NCBI GenBank assembly: GCA_037501455.1
Contig: CM074858.1
Location: 78,032,501 to 78,096,500, forward strand
Length of the DNA: 64,000 nucleotides
Direction of reading: 5' to 3'
Source of the DNA: Lantana camara
Taxonomy: Eukaryota > Streptophyta > Magnoliopsida > Lamiales > Verbenaceae
Part shown: in pieces, positions 20,955-32,102 of the stretch
Layout of the letters: every line of letters begins with the position of its first letter
Position numbering within the stretch: position 1 is the stretch's first letter
Position numbers and translations under genes: made by a program
The notes under the pieces: model-generated
Database searches by the model: none
What the model saw: only the letters and a program-made list of their open reading frames with translations
Told to the model about the DNA's origin: nothing

Positions 20955-23225
20955 CTAAGGATGAAAAGCGGTGCTGAAATTAAGCCTCGTACCCAACCTA
21001 CTCTGAAGATCCTGCCAAAACTTAGTTGTGAACCTCGGATCACGATCTGAAACAATGCTAGCAGGCGCTCCATGAAGTCTCACAATCTCATTACAATACA
21101 ATTCTGCCAACTTCGGGGTCTTGTAAGACATTTTCACCTTGAGAAAATGAGCTGACTTGGTCAATCGGTCGACTATCACCCAAATTCCATCATAACCTCC
21201 TCTTGATCTTGGCAAGCCGGACACGAAGTCCATAGTCACTTGCTCCCACTTCCACTCAGGAATTGGAAGTGGTTGGAGAGTTCCTCCCGGTTTCTGGTGT
21301 TCTGCCTTCACCACTTGGCATGTGAGACACCGCTTCACAAAGTTCGCGACATCTCTCTTCATGCCATTCCACCAGAAGTATTCCTTCAAATCTTTGCACA
21401 TCTTCGTACCACCGGGGTGAATGGAATATCCAGAACGGTGTCCTTCCTCAAGTATTAACCTCTTGAGGTCTTCTGGGACACAAACCCTGGTCTTGAACCT
21501 GAACAAACCGGAATCATCAAACCCAAACTTCGTCTCGGGGTCTATCCTAGACCGAACCACTAATCTCTGAATCTCTGTATCCGAAGCCTGAGAATCCAAC
21601 AACCTCTGTTTCAAATCCGGCTGAACTGAGATGTTAGCTAACCGAGCCACTGAAACTACAACCGTCGAACCCTGTCCTGAAGACCCTGCACTCAAACCTG
21701 AAACACTTGCTTTCCTGCTCAAAGCATCTGCCACGACATTAGCCTTGCCCGGATGATACTGAATCGTGCAGTCATAATCCTCTAAAAATTCCATCCAACG
21801 CCTCTGTCTATTATTCAGCTCCTTCTGAGTGAAAAGATACTTGAGGCTCTTATGATCCGTGAAAATCTCAAAAGTCGTCCCATAGAGGTAATGACGCCAC
21901 TTCCTCAAAGAAAACACAACCGCTGCAAGCTCAAGATCATGAGTGGGGTAGTTCTTCTCGTGTTCCTTCAACTTCCTAGAAGCATAGGCCACCACTCGGC
22001 CATTTTGCATCAATACACATCCGAGTCCTTCCTTAGAAGCATCTGCAAAAACTGAATAACCCTCGGATCCCTCGGGTAGGGTAAGAACTGGTGCTGAAGT
22101 TAATCTTTCCTTCAAAGCTTGGAAACTTCTCTCGCACCCATCATCCCACTCATACTTCACCTCCTTTTTGGTTAATCGAGTCAACGGGCAAGCAATCTTG
22201 GAGAAATCCTTCACAAATCTCCTATAGTAACCCGCTAACCCGAGAAAACTTCTTATCTCGGAGGCATTCTTCGGTCGTTCCCACTGAACCACGATTTCAA
22301 TCTTGGAGGGATCAACTTCAATTCCCTCTCCTGAAATTATATGACCCAGAAATGACACTCTGTCGAGCCAGAACTCGCACTTGCTAAATTTGGCATAAAG
22401 CTTGTGCTCTCCAAGGGTCTCCAAAACAATCCTGAGATGCTTTGCGTGCTCTTCTACAGACTTAGAATACACCAAGATGTCGTCTATGAAAATGACCACA
22501 AACTTGTCAAGATACTGTCTAAACACTCGGTGCATCATATCCATGAACACGGCTGGGGCGTTAGTTAACCCAAACGGCATCAGTACAAATTCGAAGTGTC
22601 CATAACGGGTATTGAACGCAGTCTTAGAGATATCCTCCTCCCGGATACGAAGTTGGTAATACCCTTGCCTCAAATCTAACTTAGAGTACACTTGCGACCC
22701 TTGCAAGATATCAAACAACTCTTCGATATGAGGTAAAGGATACTTATTCTTCACTGTCATCCGGTTCAACTCGCGGTAATCTATACACATCCTCAAAGTC
22801 CCATCCTTCTTCTTCACAAATAACACAGGAGCACCCCACGGGGATGTACTCGGACGGATGTAACCGCAAGTCAAAAGCTCATCCAGCTGAGTTTTCAACT
22901 CCTTCAACTCAGTAGGAGCCATCCGATACGGTGTCTTAGAGAAAGGCTCAGCTCCAGGATAAAGGTCGACCACAAACTCGATGTCCCTATCAGGTGGTAA
23001 AGAACCCAAATTCTCAGGGAATACATCGGGAAACTCACTCACGACCTCTGTCTCCTCAAGTTTGGCCTGATCCTTCGGTTTATTCAGAAGGTAAGCCACA
23101 AAACCTGTCGCACCGTCCCGGAGGAGCTTACTTGCTTCCATAAAAGACACAAACGGGCTGGACTTCAACCTCTCACCCGTAAAGACCACGAACCCCAAAG
23201 AAACTTTCTTCTCATGACAGTCCAA
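20955..23225 (-). CDS. E1 reverse transcriptase - RNase H - integrase N-part
   Basis: 756 codons, the largest open piece of the E1 polyprotein. RT shows LDLRQGYYQ (about residues 183-191) and the catalytic FIDD (about 246-249), both intact. RNase H follows with [10 protein letters not shown] and [10 protein letters not shown]. The integrase zinc region has SGYSIHPGG and CLTCQ, then core motifs DFVSGLP and SDRDPRF. The frame is entered directly after a TAG (23226-23228), so the apparent start codon is a TTG inside the polyprotein, not a true start. It copies element RNA into DNA and integrates it. Confidence 0.95.
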   Translation of the reverse strand: MDCHEKKVSLGFVVFTGERLKSSPFVSFMEASKLLRDGATGFVAYLLNKPKDQAKLEETEVVSEFPDVFPENLGSLPPDRDIEFVVDLYPGAEPFSKTPYRMAPTELKELKTQLDELLTCGYIRPSTSPWGAPVLFVKKKDGTLRMCIDYRELNRMTVKNKYPLPHIEELFDILQGSQVYSKLDLRQGYYQLRIREEDISKTAFNTRYGHFEFVLMPFGLTNAPAVFMDMMHRVFRQYLDKFVVIFIDDILVYSKSVEEHAKHLRIVLETLGEHKLYAKFSKCEFWLDRVSFLGHIISGEGIEVDPSKIEIVVQWERPKNASEIRSFLGLAGYYRRFVKDFSKIACPLTRLTKKEVKYEWDDGCERSFQALKERLTSAPVLTLPEGSEGYSVFADASKEGLGCVLMQNGRVVAYASRKLKEHEKNYPTHDLELAAVVFSLRKWRHYLYGTTFEIFTDHKSLKYLFTQKELNNRQRRWMEFLEDYDCTIQYHPGKANVVADALSRKASVSGLSAGSSGQGSTVVVSVARLANISVQPDLKQRLLDSQASDTEIQRLVVRSRIDPETKFGFDDSGLFRFKTRVCVPEDLKRLILEEGHRSGYSIHPGGTKMCKDLKEYFWWNGMKRDVANFVKRCLTCQVVKAEHQKPGGTLQPLPIPEWKWEQVTMDFVSGLPRSRGGYDGIWVIVDRLTKSAHFLKVKMSYKTPKLAELYCNEIVRLHGAPASIVSDRDPRFTTKFWQDLQSRLGTRLNFSTAFHP

Positions 23226-23618
23226 CTAAGCTCGGTATCTGAAGAGAAAATCCATGCCAAGAATAACCTCAAACTTCTTCAACGGTAAAACTATCAGATC
23301 TGCAGGAAAAACTCGGCCCTCAAACACCACCGGACACTCCCTAAACACCCTGTCAGCTTCCAAAGATCCTCCCAAAGGAGTATTCACCACATACACATGC
23401 GCAGATAATTCATCAAGTAAAGGCAAAGAAGCAACCATATCCCGGGAAATAAATGAATGCGTAGCCCCGGGATCAAATAATGCATGTAGTGATATGCCAT
23501 GAATGTTGATTGTACCTTCTATCACGGCCTTTTGGGTCGACATCAGCAGCTTCCTCCTCTCCCTCCAAAGCAAACACGCGAGCCTGCACAACCGACCTCC
23601 TATTCGGGCAAGCATCAA
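23226..23618 (-). CDS. E1 aspartic protease region
   Basis: 130 codons containing [12 protein letters not shown], the D-[ST]-G-type active site of Gypsy proteases, here DPGA as is common in plant chromoviruses. It overlaps the gag frame by about 145 nt in a different frame; the join lies near 23530-23545, around CCAAAAGG. Because E3 has a single frame at this site, the shift is more likely a 1-bp indel than programmed frameshifting. Ends in TAG, followed at once by LDCHEKK in the same frame. Confidence 0.8.
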   Translation of the reverse strand: MMLARIGGRLCRLACLLWRERRKLLMSTQKAVIEGTINIHGISLHALFDPGATHSFISRDMVASLPLLDELSAHVYVVNTPLGGSLEADRVFRECPVVFEGRVFPADLIVLPLKKFEVILGMDFLFRYRA

Positions 23619-24615
23619 TCAAGTGATCAGAAGACCCACACGCGTAGCATTTACCCAGAAGCCTCCAACATCGCTCCACCGGGTGTCTCCCCTGACAATG
23701 AGAACAAACGGGTGGTCCCTGAGCTGGAGCCGGTCGAACTGGAGCAATAGGAGGTGCTACGGGACCGGTAATACGGGGCTTTTTGTTCCCTAAGCCCTGG
23801 GGACGAAAAGCCGGTGGAACAGGAGCTCGTGGAGCATAAGAAACGGGCCTCTTACCCGATCCAGAAACTGATCCCGATCCTCGAGTAGAAGAGAAAGGTG
23901 GAGGCTTCAACCGAGCCATTTGGGCCTCAACTTGAATTGCCCTCTTTGTAACCTTGGCCCAAGTACTCACATTAGCAGCTTGTAAAGCTTCTTGAATATC
24001 CTGGCGAAGTCCATGAAGAAACTTTCGGGCCTTATGATCATCATGGTCGGTGATGTGAGTGGCATAAGGAGCTAGCCTCTCAAACTCCAATAAATAATCC
24101 TCCACCGTCCGATTTCCTTGCCTCAAGTTGGAGAACTCTTGGAGGCGACGTTCTTGTGCACTATGAGGGATATATTTCTCATGGAATTCCTGCACAAACG
24201 TCTCCCAATTGAATTCCATACCCGTTCTCTCAAGCCTGGATCTCACACTTCTAAGCCAAATAGCCGCTGGCCCTTGAATAATACGCCCGGTGCAAACAGC
24301 CTTGTCCTGGGAAGTCCCTGGACATATCTCCCAAATACCTCGAATCTCAGACAACCACTCTTCCGCCTTGATATCATCACCTCCATACCACTTTGGAGGG
24401 TTGTTGTTCCGGAAGTCCCTATACACGGCTGAAATATCTTGTCCTTCACCCGGATTTACATTACCCCTTTGATTTTGTTGAAGCTGATTGAGTAGGGCTT
24501 GGACAATATTCTCCGCATTCATAGGTGGTGGCGGAGGTGCATTCTGTGGAGCCTGTGGAGCCTGCTCGTTCAAATCAGGGGTTCGTTCCCGATTGTTATG
24601 TCTTCTTGGAGGCAT
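23473..24615 (-). CDS. E1 Gag
   Basis: Likely start is the ATG at 24615 (MPPRRHNNRE, the usual opening of plant chromovirus Gag); the frame is open 21 codons further up, without support. A capsid-like region (WYGGDDIKAEEWL ... FHEKYIPHSAQERRLQEFSNL) spans about residues 75-180. Two zinc knuckles follow (CSHC...H...C about 304-316, CYAC...H...C about 323-336). Low-complexity P/Q-rich N-terminus. The last residues after about 23540 are out of the true frame. Gag packages the element RNA into virus-like particles. Confidence 0.9.
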   Translation of the reverse strand: MPPRRHNNRERTPDLNEQAPQAPQNAPPPPPMNAENIVQALLNQLQQNQRGNVNPGEGQDISAVYRDFRNNNPPKWYGGDDIKAEEWLSEIRGIWEICPGTSQDKAVCTGRIIQGPAAIWLRSVRSRLERTGMEFNWETFVQEFHEKYIPHSAQERRLQEFSNLRQGNRTVEDYLLEFERLAPYATHITDHDDHKARKFLHGLRQDIQEALQAANVSTWAKVTKRAIQVEAQMARLKPPPFSSTRGSGSVSGSGKRPVSYAPRAPVPPAFRPQGLGNKKPRITGPVAPPIAPVRPAPAQGPPVCSHCQGRHPVERCWRLLGKCYACGSSDHLIDACPNRRSVVQARVFALEGEEEAADVDPKGRDRRYNQHSWHITTCII

Positions 24616-24835
24616 CCTGAAATTCATAGATTCAAGCAATATAGATGCATGTACATTAGTGTATGAATATGTATACAATTTAAGGAAATAATCAAGTAAT
24701 CAATTAATCCATCAGTCAAGTAATCACATATTCAAATCATGTATGCATACTTACACACGATCACACAATCACGTTGTCCTAAGCCGTACGACCTAGACAG
24801 ACCCACACAACACTAGAGCCCGGTTTTGCAACCGC

Positions 24836-24847
24836 GCTCTGATACCA
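24836..24847 (-). other. E1 primer binding site
   Basis: Minus strand TGGTATCAGAGC, complementary to the 3' end of initiator tRNA-Met, 8 nt inside the 5' LTR boundary at 24856. Confidence 0.93.
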
Positions 24848-26067
24848 CTTAAGGATGTAGCACCCACACGTAGGGCCACATCCCCCGCACCATAATCCGA
24901 ACCCGAATACGAAATGGAATGTCCGTACCCGAATCCGAATCATAGCGAACGGGAGACCAAACACACACTCTAGGCTAGGCGGAGCTAAACCAAACAGAAT
25001 CAGAGTATGCGGAAGCGAAAGATAAAAGCATCAAGCAACGGTCATCACATATATACATAGGTACCAACCCACACCTATCCATGTAGTATTTACATATAGG
25101 TACCAACACTACAACCCGTACAAAAGCCATCACGGCTCGAGCAAAATAGTATGTAAGTATATACAAACCATAGCTGCACAACTACAAAATAATAAAGTGC
25201 AGGTATGTAAATGCACCTAACGAAACCTAGACCGACAAGTGCATAAGAAAGACACACTTCTCCGCCTAGCTCACGCTCCCAAAACCTGCAACTAAAAGAG
25301 TAAACGAGGGTCAGTCAACTGACTGAGTGAGGGGCTAACGCACACCCACACCCTATATATATAAAGCAGAGCACAAAGCAAAGGGTGGAATTATGAACCG
25401 GAATAGGTTTTGCAAACTAAAACTTTCCAAAACAAATACATATACGTTAAAACCTTTCATAAACACTATCCCGATTCATACTTCCTGACATATCACAACA
25501 TAACATAATGCTCGGCGAGAACGAGCTTCCAACCTTTACTCCTCAGAACAAACAAAACGGAAATCATACATATCAACCTCTACACCAATGATGGAAGAGC
25601 CACCGGCGGCCCTAACCATCCATACATAAACAGACTCACGAGGGGTAGCGAACCCACATCGTGCCCTCCCCGGTTTTTACGCCGAAGGCATCGAAATACC
25701 ACACCTTCCCAAACTCCCAAGGGTCGCGTGTGATATATCGGATGGAGACTACGCACAGGCCGAACCTCGACGGCCCGAACCGTCCCGAGGGTTCCTTACC
25801 CGTAGCTCCTTGGATCCACACATACAAATCATAACAAATGCCAAATCTTTCATGGCAATCTCGCTAACAGAATTGTAAAGCCTTTTCCAAAACTTAGCTT
25901 ACATATGCTTATATAATACCTTTCCAAAGCAAGAGTATTCACAAGGTCATAAACATATTCTAATCAACACATACATATCTATATATATAATATATAGTCA
26001 CATGCACGGCTTGAAAACATCACATAAGGCTTTAGGTCGCTTAGCTAATAAAATTCCTAAACCTCAC

Positions 26068-26136
26068 CTTGTGCTTGACCAAAATATGAGCAGACGTGAA
26101 CAACCTACGCCTCGGGCTCGTCAACTGGAACCTCCT
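26068..26136 (-). other. Predicted internal leader exon, E1 5' LTR
   Basis: Same 69-nt segment as 18690-18758, again bounded by TTTTCTTTTCAG and AAG/GTGAGG. As the 5' LTR copy, this is the one that would be transcribed into the element leader. Confidence 0.5.
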
Positions 26137-26383
26137 CTGAAAAGAAAACACGAAAGCCCAAGACTTAGACTCTATATGAACCAAAGAAGACGCTCGGCAA
26201 AATGCATGATTCATGTTCACATATAAAATATTACAATTAGGTCATATAATTCACAAATCATAGCACACATACTTATTTACAATTTTATTATGCAATAAAA
26301 TCAAGTCATAACAATTAACATGCAAAAGAAAAGCATTTAAAGTCATACAAATGCATAATTAAGGCAAAGAGAAAAAGTGCCAA

Positions 26384-26650
26384 AATCCACCCCCATGGAT
26401 TTTTCCAAAGGGAAAAATCCACCCTCATGGATTTTTCCAAACCTACTGCCTCAAATCCACCCCCGCGGATTTTTCCAAAAGGAAAAATCCACCCCCGTGG
26501 ATCTGATCCAGTAGCACAAAGGAAGGGTTTCGGCCATGGGAACGGCCGTTCCCGTTCCCACTCTCGGCAGGAACAGTAAAATGGCCTGGGAACGGTCGTT
26601 CCCAGTTTGAAACTGGGGCGGGAACGGCCGTTCCGGCCTGGTTCGAAAAG
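26384..26650. repeat. Hairpin/palindrome array in E1 5' LTR
   Basis: Same array as 19004-19285 but with one palindrome lost: the 26-bp length difference between the two E1 LTRs lies wholly here, between two GTTCCC units near 26553. Confidence 0.85.
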
Positions 26651-27736
26651 CTGGAGCAGAGTTCATTTTACAGAAACAGGGGAAGCTCATTTTGGTGCCA
26701 AAAATGGCCAAAATCCAATCCCAAGAGTTGCCACAACCTCTCAAATTGCACAAACAATTCACATAAATCATGCTTGACAAGTTGACACTCAAATAACGCA
26801 AGAAAACGGAATTAAAAGGCATGATCAAAGGAATGCAAAATTCAAGCTAAAATCATGATCATCAATACATGCTCAACTAACCATGGATTTAATGCAATAA
26901 ATACAACACATACAACATATACAACTCATATAAGAAGCTAGGAATCAAACACATCAAGCAAAGAGCAAGTATTCACATTTTTCATTAAACCCTTACTATT
27001 CACGTAGGGAAACTAAAGCACACCAAACTCACTCCAAACTCAGAAATTAAACCATAGAAATGACGAGCACGACGAGGGGATTCCGAAATATACTCAAGTT
27101 CGAGAAAAGACGAAGAAACGAGGAAGATCTTGGCTTGGGAAGGTTTGGATGATCACTTGGGGTTTGGCTCTTGCTTGGACAAGGGCTGCTGCTGTTTCAC
27201 GTGAAATGAAGGAGGAGAAAATGGTTCAGCCTTTAAGGCTGGACCGGTCGGTTCACGGGTTCGGTTCAAGGTTCCCGGTTCAAGTTGGTTCGGTTCAACA
27301 AATACAGGTTCAAATAAGGCCAACTCAATTAAAACGAATAAATCACATACAACATTAATTTAAATAAATTCACATAAATTCAAATAATTTATATAAGTCA
27401 TATACAATTAATCCAAAACGCAAATATTGATAAATCACATAATTTACCTGTACCGACTGTGAGTCGGGGTGTTGCACTAGATCTATTCCTTGCCTTGTAT
27501 TTGAGTTATATGCCTTGTATGAGATATCACCATTAATGAATTTCCAGCTTTTCCATCTCTTTTGCCTCCCTTGCTGCTGTGTGCGAATTTGCTGTTGTTT
27601 GGTGTTCTTTTGCTGCGTTTTGGTGTGTTCTTGGTGTCCTGTTGCTGCTATGTTGTTGCTGCCACATCTCCCTGCTGCTGCTGTGTGAGAAGGGATAAAA
27701 ACAGGGATGCTGCTACTGTTCGTGCCGCTGCTGTGT

Positions 27737-27790
27737 AATCTCCCCGGGCGGGGAGATTTTAGCCTGGAAGTGTCCCCGGGCGGGGACACT
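27737..27790. repeat. Paired GGGC-loop hairpins in LTR H
   Basis: Hairpin 1: stem AATCTCCCC (27737-27745) with GGGGAGATT (27750-27758), loop GGGC. Hairpin 2: stem AGTGTCCCC (27769-27777) with GGGGACACT (27782-27790), same loop. The stems differ at two positions and both changes are compensated on the other arm. A third, imperfect copy (CCCCGGGCGGG) lies near 27817-27830. Confidence 0.9.
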
Positions 27791-28562
27791 GGTGCAGGAA
27801 GTTTCTGCATCTTTCTTCCCCGGGCGGGAGCTTTGCTGCTGCTGTGCTTCTTGGAATTTAATTACCTTGTTCATGTTTTCGACGTGTGTGTGTGCTGCAT
27901 GTTTTGTTGAGCTTGTGCATGTGTTTTGTTATGTGAATTGAGGTGCATGCATGTGTATTTGTTTGTGGGTGTGGCTGCATGTGTATTATATGTATATTAT
28001 AATTTTAATATGTTAATTAATTAGCATATGAATTTCATGCATGATTACGTTGGCTTCCATACCTGATTTGTATATTCTGACAATGTAAACTTTGTAAAGC
28101 TACTCAATATATATGTACACGTTATAATAAATATGTCATGCATTATTTATATAATTCCTTTGGTAAACATTAAAAGGTATGTAGATTATACGTATATATA
28201 CTTTTAATTAAGTCTTGTATTTAACTTATTTAATTGTTTGATTTAGCTTTTGTATTTGATATAATCTCTAAGAGTTTGGACTTGCATACTTGACTTTCGT
28301 GCTTCATTTTGTACTTTCTAATGCCTTCTATATGAACTTTAAGCTTATGAATGGCCGCAGTATCCTACTATATGATATGTTATGAATTTATTAGACGTGT
28401 TATGATTTTATTTCTTGTATTATTTGTATGATATTTCGTTAATTGCTCCGATATGCCTAAGTATGAACTTTTATAAAGTGCATTGCATCATTTGCATCAA
28501 TATGAATTTGCCGAGCGTTCCTATGGTTAATATGGAGTCTTAGCCTTGTTTCTTGTGTTTAG

Positions 28563-28623
28563 ATTATTCGAAGGGAGTTGCTCGTGGGGTGCTTTGAGTT
28601 GTTCGTTTGGTTTGTACGTCAAG
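28563..28623 (+). other. Predicted internal leader exon in LTR H
   Basis: Preceded by TTGTTTCTTGTGTTTAG and followed by TCAAG/GTGAGGTTTTAGG. 61 nt. With E1 removed, intron 1 is about 1.28 kb and intron 2 (28624-29566) about 0.94 kb. Confidence 0.5.
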
Positions 28624-30173
28624 GTGAGGTTTTAGGTTTGTTATAGTTAATGCGACCTACAACCCTACATGTTCGTTTTCAAGCCCGCGTGCGATTATAT
28701 TATTATATTTATATAATAGATATGTGTATATATGATATGTTTATGACTTTGTCATATGTTTAAATGTTTTGAATTATATATATACGAGCATACGTAAGCT
28801 CGAAAACGTTTTGCAACGAGGCTATGCTCCAAACCGTGTACTTTCAAGCTAGCTAAGGATTAGGATGACACGGAGGGGTACGTCTGTAGCATACGCTAAG
28901 TTGCAAGGTATGGTATGTTTGATAAGGTACGTATGTTATGATTAAGTTAGGTTTTGTTTTGAGCGAGTTATGGTACGATATGTTCTGGTATGATTTGTTT
29001 GGTTCGATAGGCCCCGGAGATGTGGGTAAGGGAGACCCGGGACGACCATGGGGTCGCCGGTTATGACCCCTGTGCACATTCTCCTGTTGGATAGGATCAA
29101 CCTTGAACCCACTAGGAGGTTTGGTGGGGGACTGAATCCTCGGGCGTGTGCGTCATGAAACTCACGACCCATACATAACTTAATGGATGGTTAGGGTCGC
29201 ACAACCCTTCCATCACCGGAGAAGGAGGTTTGTTCTTTAATGTTACTTTTGTTTTGATTTGTAATGTTTGATTCGTATGAGGAGCCCAGGATGGGATTTC
29301 TGCTCGTACTCGCCGAGCTTTTTGTACGTTATGTTGATTATGAAACGGGATAGGACTTTTAATTTAAAGATACGCCATGCTTTTGATACGATATGTATAC
29401 GTTTGTTTTAAAAATGGATTCCGGTGTGCAAAACCCTATTCCCGGTTCATAGTCTTTTGTTTATTACGTGCTATGCTCTATATTATGTATCGTGTGAGTG
29501 TGTTCCGCCCCCTCACTCAGTCGAGTTGTACACTGACCCCTCTCCTTTTCCCCCTTTTAGTTGCAGGTGCAGGGTTCAGGGCGAGCTAGACGGCGGTCGT
29601 CTTTTGAGTCTGTGGAGTTAAGTTGTTCGAGTCTTTTTGCATTCCACATCATCTTTATGCCTTGGAACTGTAAATATGTATAAGCCTAAGATTATGTATT
29701 TATATATTTATGTTTTATGTTTGATTTACGGGATTAGGTATCTATGCTAGTTGAACCCGTCACCAGTTTATATTTGAGATCTTACATGAATTAAATGTGT
29801 TTGCGATCCTGTTGCTTCCACCTTTGTATTTTATTTTGTTGCGTTCTCTGTATTAGGGTCTAGACCGCCTAGCCTAGGGGTGTGCTTTTGTTTGTCTTCC
29901 GTTCGCCCTGGCTTGGTGCGTGTGCGGAGTTCCCATTTCGTTACACGTGTCGGATTATGGTGCGGGGGATGTGGTGCCTTCGCTCCGGGGTGCTACAACG
30001 TATATATATAAAAGCATTTTTCAAAGGGTTTCAAAACAAAGGGCCAATTCCCACAAAATACGTATCAAACATGTATCTAAGTACATATATATATATATAT
30101 ATGTAAGTCGCATACGGGCGTAAAACTCAGGTAAGGTTGTAGGTCATATTAACTAAAAGAAAGAAAACCTCAC

Positions 30174-30245
30174 CTTGACGATGTAGCGGGAACAAAGAGA
30201 CCAAAAGGATGCTCACAAAACCGCCTCGTCACCAACGGAAAGGTC
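30174..30245 (-). other. Predicted internal leader exon, F 3' LTR
   Basis: Minus strand: a long T tract and CTTTAG acceptor, a 72-nt exon with GTTGGTGACGAGG, then GTCAAG/GTGAGG. Same length in the F 5' LTR. Confidence 0.5.
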
Positions 30246-30764
30246 CTAAAGATAAAAAAAAAAGAACGAAAGACATACATACACTCAATATGAACCACTT
30301 AGATTTACGACAAATGCATATGAATGCAAATCATGCATAAAGAATGCAACAAAGTAGCACTTAGGTCATAATAGGTCATATCAAATCATAACTCGCATAA
30401 TTCACGTCAAATAAATCCATAAATTTAGCATAATGTTCATAATACATCATATTATAACATATTATAAGCATTCATGAGTCTAAATTTCATAAGAGATGAA
30501 AGGATGCGAGAAAACATCACACGTATCATTTAAACGTTCATGCAAACAAATCTCGTTTACACCTAATAATCAAGGCCATAAAATTAAAATAAATAACAAA
30601 ACATATCATAGACTAATATGTTAACATGTTGGGATCATAATTGGGGCGGGAGAAAATGAAGCAAGAAACGAACAACGAAACAAAACCGAGCACAAAAAGA
30701 ACAACACCCACGAACAACCACAAAAAGGGAAGGGGTAACGGGGGTACCAACCCTAACACCAAAA

Positions 30765-30832
30765 GGGGTAAACCCCATTAAGGGAGGCAGGAGCAAAAGC
30801 TCCCAGCAGCCACGAAGGTCACGCCCATGACC
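30765..30832. repeat. Three serial hairpins, F 3' LTR
   Basis: GGGGT-AA-ACCCC (30765-30776), GGAGC-AAAA-GCTCC (30790-30803) and GGTCA-CGCCCA-TGACC (30817-30832), spaced 25-27 nt, in predicted intron 1. Confidence 0.85.
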
Positions 30833-32102
30833 TCCCCAACCTCCAAACACCGTAATGGGTATTACCTCGCGCAAGGCCTGAAAACTTCGAGTTTCAGCCC
30901 CTGTTCTTCGTCTTCAGCACGTAGCAGCAAACCAGGTCTCATTAAAGCAACAATAAGGTGTGAAACACCGTAGTGAACTCGAGAAAGGAAGGGCATAAAC
31001 ACACCAAAACATCACGCACACAAGAGAGTTCAAATCATGCTTCCAACTCACATATTCATGTTAGGTTTCAAGCTCAACAAAAATGGTGTATCTTCACACA
31101 TTCATTCGCCATCAACAATAAAGCAAGAATTTAGGTAAGGGAGCACAAATGAACATGAATCATGCTTTGAAGCTCATAAAAACCGAACCTAGATCATGAA
31201 TTGAAAATTGAAGTTTTAACCTAACTATTCATATATATGTCCATAGCATGCTCAAATGAAGCTCAAAATGGATGAATCATAGCTTGAAAGATGCATGAGA
31301 AGATGGAGAACAGAAAAATATACTTACCTCTCGGATTTGACGAAGAACGGAGGTCGAACGAGCTTGAAATTGCCAAGAGTGAATAGTCACTGGAGCCCCT
31401 TTTCCTTTCTCTTCCTTGGTCTTTGTTTTCCCCTTCTCTCTCCCCTTTCTTGTGCTGATTTCGAAATTAGGGAAGGAGAGAGTGATAGAGGGTTGAATAA
31501 GGGTCAAATGGGTTCAAAACGGGTCGATTTGGTTAAGAAATGGGTCGGATATAAGCAAAATGGGCGGGGGTGGCGAATCTATCACACGGGGATCGGTTCG
31601 GGCGAAATACTGGGATTCAAACGGGCTTAAAAAAATACAAGATTAGGTTCCTTAGCTACGTGTCTTCGTTATGAGTCCAGCTCCACTTCCAAAATTTTAA
31701 TCCGAATTCCCGAGCTGAAGTTACGCCTTCCGGGGCCTAAGGTGCACTAAAACGGTTAGGCTCTCGAGTCCCTAACAAATAAAATGGTATTAAAAACCGT
31801 AACAAACGGACTCAAAAACATAAGACGAGTACATAAACAAGTTCATAACATATATATTTCATGAATATCACACAGTCCCAAAAATTGAAAACAAGTACAG
31901 GGTCAAACGAATTAAAAAGGGGATCAAACGGGGGCAACACGTTCAAATATGCAATCATATACTTAACAAATATTTCAAGTAAATTTAAGAATATCAATTA
32001 AACAATATAATAAACATATAATTACATAATTAAATATTTTAAAACCGTAAATAACACTCTCGTTACGACGTACCTGTATGGCCTGACTAGCGGGATGTTA
32101 CC

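Larger units (their letters stand above)
17478..27476 (-). mobile_element. Gypsy (Tekay-like chromovirus) element E1, structurally complete
   Basis: LTRs 17478-20124 (2647 bp) and 24856-27476 (2621 bp) enclose a minus-strand gag-pol with primer site and polypurine tract. The 5-bp duplication CTAGA flanks it (17473-17477, 27477-27481). By eye the LTRs differ at about 18 positions plus one 26-bp deletion, so the insertion is young. Order on the minus strand: 5' LTR, primer site, gag, protease, RT, RNase H, integrase, chromodomain, polypurine tract, 3' LTR. The reading frame has one frameshift and three stops, so this copy is not autonomous as sequenced. Confidence 0.95.
24856..27476 (-). mobile_element. 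E1 5' LTR
   Basis: Almost identical to the 3' LTR at 17478-20124. The first bases on the minus strand read TGCAACACC (one change from TGTAACACC). Donor position GTATGT of the 3' LTR is GTATAT here; exon 26068-26136 and the acceptor ending at 25286 are kept. No clear TATA box was found. Lacks 26 bp inside the palindrome array. Confidence 0.93.
16229..29997 (+). mobile_element. Solo LTR 'H' (Gypsy, plus strand), split by E1
   Basis: Outer ends TATGACACCCCGG (first G apparently mutated from TGTGACACC) and GGGGTGCTACA are flanked by ACGTA on both sides (16224-16228, 29998-30002), a 5-bp target duplication. With E1 and one CTAGA copy removed the LTR is about 3765 bp and is followed by no primer site or coding region, so it is a solo LTR left by LTR-LTR recombination. 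Signals: donor AAAG/GTAAGC at 17283, exon 28563-28623, and acceptor CCCCCTTTTAGTTGCAG/GT ending at 29566. Confidence 0.85.
30003..32102 (-). mobile_element. F 3' LTR, right portion
   Basis: Continues the F LTR after the H insertion. Contains donor GAGAG/GTAAGT at 31327 (near-consensus), exon 30174-30245 and hairpins 30765-30832. Ends GGGATGTTACC, then a polypurine tract on the minus strand (GAAGGAGGGGAG, about 32105-32116). Several short ORFs have no recognisable product. Confidence 0.8.

Noticed and set aside
23530..23545. Programmed frameshift between E1 gag and protease
   Set aside because: CCAAAAGG is not a standard slippery heptamer in the right frame, and E3 reads through the same place in one frame; an indel is simpler.
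28853..29172. Short Pro/His-rich ORFs in LTR H
   Set aside because: They lie in the LTR block conserved at DNA level across both strands and families, with frames not kept.
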